In this document: in pieces, positions 1 to 4,136 of the stretch
How positions within the stretch are numbered: position 1 is the first letter of the stretch
Layout: each line of letters begins with the position of its first letter
Source: an uncultured Clostridia bacterium
Lineage (GTDB): Bacteria > Bacillota > Clostridia > Oscillospirales > Oscillospiraceae
Reading direction: 5' to 3'
Length of the DNA: 6,651 nt
NCBI GenBank assembly: GCA_945613045.1
Contig: CALZAG010000090.1
Location: forward strand, 1 to 6,651
Made by a program: the position numbers and the translations under genes
The notes under the pieces: model-generated
What the model saw: only the letters and a program-made list of their open reading frames with translations
Database searches by the model: none
What the model was told of the DNA's origin: nothing

Positions 1-12
1 GGAGCTGATTGA

Positions 13-714
13 ATGAATCGCAGGCAGTTTGAAAAAATTCGCAGTGAAAACCCCTTTATGCCTCTTAACGATATTGTGCATGAACTGGTATTGCAGGAGA
101 TAATCAGCTTCTCACTGATGCCGGGAAGCCGCATAAGCGAAAGCAGCATAGCACAGGAGCTGGGCATAAGCCGATCTCCGGTCAAGGCCGCTCTTGAAAA
201 GCTTGCCGAAAACAACTATGTAAGGATACAGAACAGCCGCTACTATGTGGCCGAGTTTGATAAAAAGGAATATGACGAGATATGCGATTTCACTCGCATG
301 GTCGAGGAGTATTCCGCGGGGCAGGCCGCCCTTAAAATAACGCCCGAGCAGCTCGATGACCTCTATCAGAAGGCTCATAAGCTTCAGGCTCTCTATGACG
401 AGGCCTTCCACAAGGGCAAAAACTTTGTGTTCGCAAAGCTGCTGGAGCAGGAGATAGAATTCCATTTCTCTATCGTCAAGGTTTCCGGAAATGAGCTCAT
501 CACCGCGATATACGACCAGATGAAATACAGGCTCTGGCGCTGCCGCAGCTATCTGCTTTTCAGCAGGCCCGACGGCTTTTACGATGTGCTCGACTGCGAT
601 CATGTGTTCATCTGCGATATCCTCAAGTTCGGCGACAGGGATATGGCGGAGGCCGCCATGCGCCGCCATCTCGGCGTATCCCGCACCGGCATCGAGCATT
701 TTAATCTACTGTGA
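13..714 (+). CDS. GntR family transcriptional regulator, FadR/FCD subfamily
   Basis: The 233-residue protein has the two-domain layout of FadR-type GntR repressors. Residues about 18-80 form a winged helix: the family pattern MPGSRISESSIAQELGISR is followed by SPVKAALEKLAENNYV. Residues about 85-228 form an all-helical FCD ligand-binding domain. E147, H151, H197 and H219 sit where FCD proteins usually carry their acidic and histidine metal ligands, so a metal-assisted small carboxylate effector is plausible. The ATG follows a GGAG at positions 1-4 with 8 bases between, and the length is normal for the family. The gene ends just before a strong terminator and converges on the minus-strand sigG region. 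Its target is probably the operon to the left, outside the window, or possibly the transporter operon on the right, but neither link is visible in the sequence. Family assignment is firm; effector and target are unknown. Confidence 0.93.
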   Translation: MNRRQFEKIRSENPFMPLNDIVHELVLQEIISFSLMPGSRISESSIAQELGISRSPVKAALEKLAENNYVRIQNSRYYVAEFDKKEYDEICDFTRMVEEYSAGQAALKITPEQLDDLYQKAHKLQALYDEAFHKGKNFVFAKLLEQEIEFHFSIVKVSGNELITAIYDQMKYRLWRCRSYLLFSRPDGFYDVLDCDHVFICDILKFGDRDMAEAAMRRHLGVSRTGIEHFNLL

Positions 715-718
715 TAAT

Positions 719-754
719 AAAACGGACGTTGGAAAATACCAGCGTCCGTTTTTT
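719..754 (+). terminator. Rho-independent terminator of the GntR gene
   Basis: A 12-bp stem (721-732 with 739-750, one G-U pair) closes a 6-base loop and runs into six T residues. It begins 4 bases after the stop codon. A run of A residues precedes the 5' arm, so it may also work weakly in the other direction. Confidence 0.93.
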
Positions 755-769
755 GTGAAGAAAGAAAAT

Positions 770-948
770 AATAAAAACCGCTGCCAACAGGAGGAGACAG
801 CGGCTTTTATTAACACGGAATGTACATTCGTGTTGTGCTGCTTCATGAGGAGGTCGGCAGCACAGTTGCGGAAACAACTAAAGAAAATAAAGAAATAGAG
901 AGAATAAAGAAAAGAAGAAATATAACAAACACTTGTTATTTATCTGAC
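770..948 (-). ncRNA. Candidate small RNA with CCUCC hairpin loops
   Basis: I see a free-standing transcription unit on the minus strand. A promoter (955-983) predicts a start near 948 and an intrinsic terminator (773-808) ends it near 770, giving about 178 nt. In transcript order it holds: a 7-bp hairpin (939-933 with 928-922, 4-base loop); a pyrimidine-only stretch with few A residues (about 921-880); a 5-bp hairpin (879-864); a 7-bp hairpin (863-835) with a 15-base loop containing ACCUCCU; a palindrome arm pair (833-813); and the terminator hairpin, whose loop reads UCUCCUCCUG. C-rich loops complementary to Shine-Dalgarno sequences are a known trait of Firmicutes trans-acting small RNAs such as RsaE, and ACCUCCU also occurs in the 16S rRNA 3' tail. 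sigG lies 135 bases upstream on the same strand with no terminator I can see, so the same sequence could also be made as the sigG 3' UTR. No known RNA family is recognised. Confidence 0.55.
773..808 (-). terminator. Intrinsic terminator of the candidate small RNA
   Basis: Read on the minus strand, GCCGCTG... pairs with ...CAGCGG (6 bp, 803-798 with 783-778), flanked by A/T pairs after one mismatch, with a 14-base loop and a TTTTT tract at 777-773. On the plus strand only four T residues follow, so the minus direction is the better reading. It faces the GntR terminator 20 bases away, a convergent-terminator arrangement. Confidence 0.65.
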
Positions 949-954
949 GATGTA

Positions 955-983
955 ATAATAACACAGCTCCGGCGCTTTGTAAA
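955..983 (-). promoter_or_regulatory. Sigma-A promoter of the candidate small RNA
   Basis: On the minus strand TTTACA (983-978) and TATTAT (960-955) are separated by exactly 17 bases. Each hexamer differs from the housekeeping consensus at one position. The predicted start is near 948. Confidence 0.65.
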
Positions 984-1082
984 CAGCTATTGCGAAAAAA
1001 TTATCAAATTTGTGGTACTTTGTGAGCTTTCAACAATTCGTGTGTTTATTTTTGTACAATTTGACTGCTTGAAGGCGCTGAA

Positions 1083-1859
1083 CTAAGATGTTATCTCCTT
1101 CTTTATCCTGTTGATAGCGTTTTTTTCGAGGCGGGATACCTGAGCCTGACTTATGCCTATCGCCTTTGCGACCTCCATCTGCGTTTTGCCCTTGTAAAAA
1201 CGCAGGGCGAGAATGCGCTTTTCGCGCTCTGACAGGTGCGATATCGCCTCGCTGAGGGCGATCTGCTCCAGCCAGTGCTCGTCCGTGTTCCTGCTGTCGC
1301 CTATCTGGTCCATGACGCAGACGCTCTCGCCGCTGTCGCTGTAGACCGGCTCGTAGAGGGATACGGGGTCGCATATGGCGTCCATGGCGAACACGACCTC
1401 GGAGCGCTTGAGCTCCAGCTCTTTGGCTATGCGGTCGATATCCGGCTCGCGGCCGAGCTGCGCGGTCAGCCGCTCCTTGACCTGGAGCACCCTGTAGGCG
1501 GTATCACGCATCGAGCGGGAAACGCGCACCGCACCGTGATCGCGCAGAAAGCGGCGAAGCTCGCCGGATATCATCGGCACTCCGTAGGTGGAAAACTGCA
1601 CGTTCTGGCTCAGGTCGAAGCAGTCAATGGCTTTTATGAGGCCGATACAGCCTACCTGAAACAGGTCGTCCATGCTCTCCCCGCGGCCGGAAAACTTCTG
1701 GATCACCGACAAGACCAGCCTGAGGTTTCCGTTTATCAGTTTTTCTCTGGCTGCCTTGTCGCCCGCCTGAGCCGCCGCGATAAGCTCGCGCATCTCGGCA
1801 TTTTTCAGAAGCGGAAGCTTTGACGTGTTAACGCCGCACAGTTCGACTTTGCCCTGCAT
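1083..1859 (-). CDS. sigG: RNA polymerase sporulation sigma factor SigG
   Basis: The 258-residue protein is sigma-G, which drives late transcription in the forespore after engulfment. The N-terminal block KVELCGVNTSKLPLLKN is close to B. subtilis SigG (KVEICGVDTSKLPVLKN) and absent from SigF. The stretch around DPVSLYEPVYSDSG and VMDQIGD is also SigG-like. Region 2 spans about residues 38-105 (NGNLRLVLSVIQKF, DDLFQVGCIGLIKA, FSTYGVPMI), region 3 about 113-170, and region 4 about 195-255 with the helix-turn-helix TQMEVAKAIGISQAQVSRLE. Length matches the family (about 260). The ATG is chosen because AGGAG lies 9 bases upstream and homology begins at once. A sigma-F-type promoter and an unusual hairpin precede it. 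In Bacillus and most Clostridia sigG follows sigE; here it follows spmAB instead. I see no good terminator right after the stop codon. Confidence 0.96.
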   Translation of the reverse strand: MQGKVELCGVNTSKLPLLKNAEMRELIAAAQAGDKAAREKLINGNLRLVLSVIQKFSGRGESMDDLFQVGCIGLIKAIDCFDLSQNVQFSTYGVPMISGELRRFLRDHGAVRVSRSMRDTAYRVLQVKERLTAQLGREPDIDRIAKELELKRSEVVFAMDAICDPVSLYEPVYSDSGESVCVMDQIGDSRNTDEHWLEQIALSEAISHLSEREKRILALRFYKGKTQMEVAKAIGISQAQVSRLEKNAINRIKKEITS

Positions 1860-1885
1860 AGCATCACTCTCCTAAGTGATGCTAT
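1858..1885 (-). promoter_or_regulatory. Hairpin masking the sigG ribosome binding site
   Basis: On the minus strand ATAGCATCAC (1885-1876) is the perfect 10-bp complement of GTGATGCTAT (1867-1858), enclosing the 8-base loop TTAGGAGA. The sigG Shine-Dalgarno AGGAG is in the loop and the AT of the start codon is in the stem. The upstream arm starts inside the promoter -10 element, so RNA starting at that promoter (about 1875-1878) should lack this arm and stay translatable. RNA reading through from spmB would contain both arms. No T-run follows, so it is not a terminator. Confidence 0.8.
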
Positions 1886-1912
1886 TATTTCCCGTATGTT
1901 TCCCGTTTATGC
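1883..1912 (-). promoter_or_regulatory. Sigma-F-type (possibly also sigma-G) promoter of sigG
   Basis: On the minus strand GCATA (1912-1908), a 15-base spacer and GGAAATAATA (1892-1883) fit every position of the B. subtilis sigma-F consensus (GywTA, 15-16, GGnrAnAnTw) as I recall it. Read as a sigma-G site, GCATA with an 18-base spacer to AATAATA differs from CATWMTA at one base, so sigma-G could also act on its own gene. The predicted start is only about 17 bases before the sigG ATG. Confidence 0.8.
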
Positions 1913-1918
1913 CATGCT

Positions 1919-2440
1919 CTATCCCCAGAGCATGGCGCATACCCAGGCCGAGACAAGGAACACCGCCAGATCGGCGCACAGTGCGGCGGGTATCGCCCAA
2001 CGGGTATTTTTGATTTTTGCGGCGCCGAAATACACAGCGATAACGTAAAAGGTCGTTTCGCTCGAGCCGATCATCACTGCGGCAGTGCGTCCGGCGAGCG
2101 AATCGGCCCCGCAGCTTTTTATGATCTCCGCCGCCGCGGCGGTGGCCGCGCCGCCGCTTATCGGGCGCAGAAGCGCAAGCGGCAGGGTCTCGGGCGGCAC
2201 CCGTATGTAAGCCATGGCCGGCGCGAGCAGCCGTGCCAGCGCGTCGAGCGCTCCCGATGCGCGCAGCATATATACCGCCGGAAACAGCACCGTCAGCGCA
2301 GGGAGCATATCCTTTATCGTGAAAAGACCCTGAAGCGCGCCCCGGGTCAGAGCCGGGAACATATCCGTTTTCTTAAACAGTGCGCATATTGCGACCGCCG
2401 CGATCACCAGAGGCATGGAAAGAGAGAATATCGTGCTCAA
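1919..2440 (-). CDS. spmB: Spore maturation protein SpmB
   Basis: This 173-residue integral membrane protein matches SpmB, which acts with SpmA in spore core dehydration and heat resistance. It carries the family's nucleoside-recognition (gate) type membrane domain. Visible hallmarks are RASGALD, the PPETLPLALLRPISGG motif in mid-protein, and the block GSSETTFYVIAVYFGAAKIK followed by AIPAALCADLA near the C-terminus. I see about five hydrophobic segments. The open frame extends back to 2509, but that would overlap spmA by 73 bases and add a basic, non-homologous leader. I prefer the TTG at 2440: it shares four bases (TTGA) with the spmA stop, has GGAAGGAAA just upstream, and gives a length close to the B. 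subtilis protein (about 178). Translational coupling to spmA is likely. Sixty bases separate the gene from sigG, with no terminator. Confidence 0.9.
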   Translation of the reverse strand: MSTIFSLSMPLVIAAVAICALFKKTDMFPALTRGALQGLFTIKDMLPALTVLFPAVYMLRASGALDALARLLAPAMAYIRVPPETLPLALLRPISGGAATAAAAEIIKSCGADSLAGRTAAVMIGSSETTFYVIAVYFGAAKIKNTRWAIPAALCADLAVFLVSAWVCAMLWG

Positions 2441-3015
2441 CGCCGCTTTCCTTCCATGAGCCTTGCCGCCAGCAGCCCCACGGCAACGGAGACCGCGGAG
2501 CTTATCCACACCGCCGGCAGGATGTCAAAGGGCGCCGCGGCGCCCTCCGCGCCGCGTATGGCGGCTATCGTGGTGGGCAGAAGCTGTATCGAGGCTGTGT
2601 TGAGCACCACCAGCCTGCAAAGCTCGTCTGAGGCCACCCCGGGCTCGCCCAGCCGTGCCATGCCCTGCGCCGCGCGTATGCCCATGGGCGTCGCCGCGTT
2701 GCCCAGACCGAGGAGATTCGCGCTCACGTTTGCCGACAGCGGCTCCATTATGCTCTCATATTCCGCACTTTTGGGAAACAGCCGCTTCAGCAGCGGACGC
2801 AGCGCCGCAGCGAGCCTGGCGGCAAGACCCGCTTCCTTCATCAGCTCCATAACCGCGCACCACAGGCATATCGCGCCGCCTATCGAAAAGCACAGCCCGA
2901 AGGCTGCCTCGGCACCGTCCAGCGCTGCCTGCGCCACCGCATCCGCGGCTCCGTTTGAGCAGCCGTACAAGATCGACACCGCTATCATAAGCGTCCAAAT
3001 CACTCCCATAAGCAA
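2437..3015 (-). CDS. spmA: Spore maturation protein SpmA
   Basis: The 192-residue membrane protein is recognised as SpmA by its N-terminal segment (IWTLMIAVSILYG, then ALDGAEAAFGLCFSIGG) and above all by NVSANLLGLGNAATPMGIRA followed by LCRLVVLNTASIQLLPTTIAA. It forms a pair with SpmB needed for full core dehydration; in B. subtilis the two are made in the mother cell. Four to five hydrophobic segments are visible. The start is uncertain by two codons: TTG at 3015 lies 7 bases after GAGGGTG, whereas the ATG at 3009 (MGVIW) fits homologues slightly better but is 13 bases from that site. The gene is first in a spmA-spmB-sigG series and diverges from the abrB-like gene. A sigma-E-like promoter lies just upstream. 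Confidence 0.9.
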   Translation of the reverse strand: MLMGVIWTLMIAVSILYGCSNGAADAVAQAALDGAEAAFGLCFSIGGAICLWCAVMELMKEAGLAARLAAALRPLLKRLFPKSAEYESIMEPLSANVSANLLGLGNAATPMGIRAAQGMARLGEPGVASDELCRLVVLNTASIQLLPTTIAAIRGAEGAAAPFDILPAVWISSAVSVAVGLLAARLMEGKRR

Positions 3016-3037
3016 ACGTTTTCACCCTCAAATTGTA

Positions 3038-3065
3038 AAAGTATCTTTATATTGTATTAATATGG
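3038..3065 (-). promoter_or_regulatory. Possible sigma-E promoter of spmAB
   Basis: On the minus strand CCATATT (3065-3059), a 13-base spacer and GATACTTT (3045-3038) resemble the mother-cell sigma-E pattern KMATATT, 13-15 bases, CATACAnT. Two -10 positions differ. The predicted start near 3031 leaves room for only a very short leader before the GAGGGTG site. It fits the known mother-cell expression of spmAB, but the region is AT-rich, so chance matches are easy. Confidence 0.45.
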
Positions 3066-3138
3066 AAACATAATTATGAGCTTATTTTGTTTCTTGATAT
3101 ATATTGTTAAAATTTTTGTAAAAATCTAAAAGTTTTTG

Positions 3139-3166
3139 TTGACAGAAGAAGCAATTTTGCTATAAT
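3139..3166 (+). promoter_or_regulatory. Sigma-A promoter of the abrB-like gene
   Basis: TTGACA (3139-3144) and TATAAT (3161-3166) are both perfect consensus hexamers, separated by 16 bases. The predicted start is near 3173, giving a leader of about 44 bases. The A/T tracts upstream could help as an UP element. Such a strong promoter implies control mainly by repression. Confidence 0.88.
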
Positions 3167-3216
3167 GTTACTTGTATTTTTGTGGGATATAGTTAATATG
3201 AAACGGAGGAAGCCAA

Positions 3217-3462
3217 ATGAAATCTACCGGTATTGTTCGAAAGGTTGATGAGCTCGGACGTATTGTCCTTCCTATAGAGCTTAGACGCACTTTGGACATC
3301 GCAGAGAGAGACGCGCTTGAGATATTCGTAGACGGAGATAATATCATCCTTCACAAATATCATCCGGCATGCATTTTCTGCGACAGCACAAAGAATATCA
3401 TTAACTACAAGGGAAAGAACATCTGCCCTGACTGCATCAAAAAGCTGAAAGACAAGATATAA
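3217..3462 (+). CDS. abrB: AbrB-type transition-state regulator with C-terminal CxxC pairs
   Basis: Residues 1-47 are almost the B. subtilis AbrB DNA-binding domain (MKSTGIVRKVDELGR, then LPIELRRTL and DALEIFVDG), a swapped-hairpin beta fold that binds DNA as a dimer or tetramer. The DNA-contacting basic residues R8, K9, R15, R23 and R24 are kept. The rest differs from Bacillus: instead of the usual multimerisation tail, residues 52-73 show C-x2-C (C52, C55) and C-x2-C (C70, C73), which looks like a zinc ribbon. I recall the same arrangement in clostridial AbrB proteins. The product is 81 residues, slightly shorter than AbrB (about 94-96). The ATG follows GGAGGA with 6 bases between. It lies divergent from spmA, so it may influence entry into sporulation and its own promoter. 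Abh or another paralogue cannot be excluded. Confidence 0.9.
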   Translation: MKSTGIVRKVDELGRIVLPIELRRTLDIAERDALEIFVDGDNIILHKYHPACIFCDSTKNIINYKGKNICPDCIKKLKDKI

Positions 3463-3482
3463 CCGATCAGAGGAAAAAACTG

Positions 3483-3536
3483 ACCGCCGATCAAACGGCA
3501 GCGCCGCATGGCGCCCGTTAATCGGCGGTTTTTTTG
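3483..3536 (+). terminator. Rho-independent terminator of the abrB-like gene
   Basis: A long two-part hairpin. The outer stem is ACCGCCGAT with ATCGGCGGT (3483-3491 with 3521-3529). After a small internal loop, AACGG pairs with CCGTT, then a 2-base bulge and GCGCC pairs with GGCGC around a GCAT loop. Seven T residues follow at 3529-3535. It begins 20 bases after the stop codon. Confidence 0.95.
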
Positions 3537-3805
3537 TTTTCTTTTTTTGTTTCCGCATATCGGCGGATTGATCCGTGCGCGGCGTTAAATATGCCGAAAC
3601 TGCACATTTTTCTGAACAAAAGCGAAAAACGGTGAAGCATCCGGCAGGGTGCTTATATATTTCGATATTTTGAATATTTTTTATTGATTTTAATCACTTA
3701 ATTTGAAATTTTCAATTTTTTTAATCCGGTTTAAGAAGAAAATTAAATTTAACAGTTTGTTCAAATTTTGACGCGCAAATGCCCGATTTTTTATCGGAAC
3801 AAAAA
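3537..3805. other. Intergenic spacer, AT-rich in its right half
   Basis: I find no gene here. The left part (3551-3600) is GC-rich and repeats ATCGGCGG, the 3' arm of the abrB terminator, at 3559-3566. An 8-bp hairpin with a GGCA loop lies at 3635-3654, but no T-run follows. From about 3655 to 3770 the DNA is very AT-rich with many A/T tracts and short palindromes such as TTGAAATTTTCAA at 3703-3715, probably bent DNA feeding the promoter at 3806. A 5-bp inverted repeat, CCGAT/ATCGG (3783-3797), sits 8 bases upstream of that promoter. Confidence 0.6.
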
Positions 3806-3812
3806 TTGACGC
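3768..3812 (+). repeat. Two TTGACGC copies 38 bases apart
   Basis: TTGACGC occurs at 3768-3774 and 3806-3812. The second copy is the -35 element of the leader RNA promoter. The first has no good -10 at the right distance. The 38-base period and the inverted repeat between the copies could mark a regulator site, but chance is also possible. Confidence 0.35.
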
Positions 3813-3834
3813 AATTTAAATCGGCAGATAAAAT
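3806..3834 (+). promoter_or_regulatory. Sigma-A promoter of the leader RNA and transporter operon
   Basis: TTGACG (3806-3811) and TAAAAT (3829-3834) are separated by exactly 17 bases, each one base from consensus. The predicted start is near 3841. I see no other convincing promoter between here and the transporter gene. Confidence 0.75.
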
Positions 3835-3840
3835 GTAGCA

Positions 3841-4025
3841 CGTATTATACAAAATCCCATAGAGCATAAGACAATTCCGTAGACGTCAGCCGGCGGAATA
3901 TCAGGGATCTTTAGTGCAGCTACGCTGCTTGCCGTTTTCGGCAGGTACTTTTCTCTCCGACCGAGCCCCGTTGCCAAAGGAATTGTTTTATCGGCAATTC
4001 CTGATGAGCGGCGGGGTTTTGTTTT
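3841..4025 (+). promoter_or_regulatory. Riboswitch-like or attenuator leader RNA, class not recognised
   Basis: The leader contains two mutually exclusive pairings around GGAATTG (3979-3985). In the first, 3866-3878 (ending AAGACAATTCC) pairs with 3979-3991 (starting GGAATTGTTTT) as a 13-bp stem, P1. In the second, GGAATTG pairs with CAATTCC (3995-4001) as the core of a terminator. P1 encloses about 100 bases that fold plausibly: CGGCGGA (3891-3897) pairs with TCCG and CCG (3956-3963) around a bulged A960-type position (A3960), and two adjacent 5-bp hairpins, 3916-3928 and 3930-3943, sit inside. P1 forms first and blocks the terminator, so stabilising it would turn the downstream genes on. 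I looked for signatures of the common classes I know (T-box, SAM, TPP, cobalamin, lysine, glycine, purine, THF, ZTP, c-di-GMP, guanidine-I, manganese) and matched none. A stand-alone RNA remains possible. Confidence 0.65.
3966..4025 (+). terminator. Conditional terminator upstream of the transporter
   Basis: CCCCGTTGC (3966-3974) pairs with GCGGCGGGG (4008-4016) with two G-U pairs. After an internal loop, AGGAATTG (3978-3985) pairs with CAATTCCT (3995-4002) around a 9-base loop. TTTTGTTTTG follows. The apical stem reuses the 3' strand of P1, so the terminator can form only when P1 is open. Confidence 0.82.
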
Positions 4026-4136
4026 GATTTTAACAATGAGCAAACATTCTTCCCGAGCCCTTGTGTTGAATTGAGGAGTTCACTCGCGGGCGGGGGAGTG
4101 TTGATAGATGAGAATAAATATAAAAGGAGAGTCATC

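Noticed and set aside
820..1086. Open frame of 88 codons on the plus strand downstream of the GntR gene
   Set aside because: No ribosome binding site, composition like AT-rich spacer, and it runs antisense through the candidate small RNA and its promoter. No family resemblance.
1061..1089. Plus-strand promoter-like TTGACT, 17 bases, TAAGAT, pointing into sigG as a possible antisense RNA
   Set aside because: The -10 element matches only four of six positions and lies over the sigG stop codon. No terminator or other sign of an antisense transcript is visible.
3131..3150. Spo0A box at the abrB promoter
   Set aside because: The sequence around TTGTTGACAG does not fit TGTCGAA or its complement well enough to call.
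3559..3566. Second copy of the terminator arm ATCGGCGG after the abrB terminator
   Set aside because: It could in principle form an alternative, longer hairpin with 3484-3491, but the local terminator with its T-run is complete and would act first. Probably chance or a decayed duplication.
3841..4025. Leader RNA read as 6S RNA, SRP RNA or a T-box
   Set aside because: The size is near 6S RNA, but the 5' and 3' ends do not close a rod. The SRP core motif and the T-box sequence with its tRNA acceptor bulge are absent.
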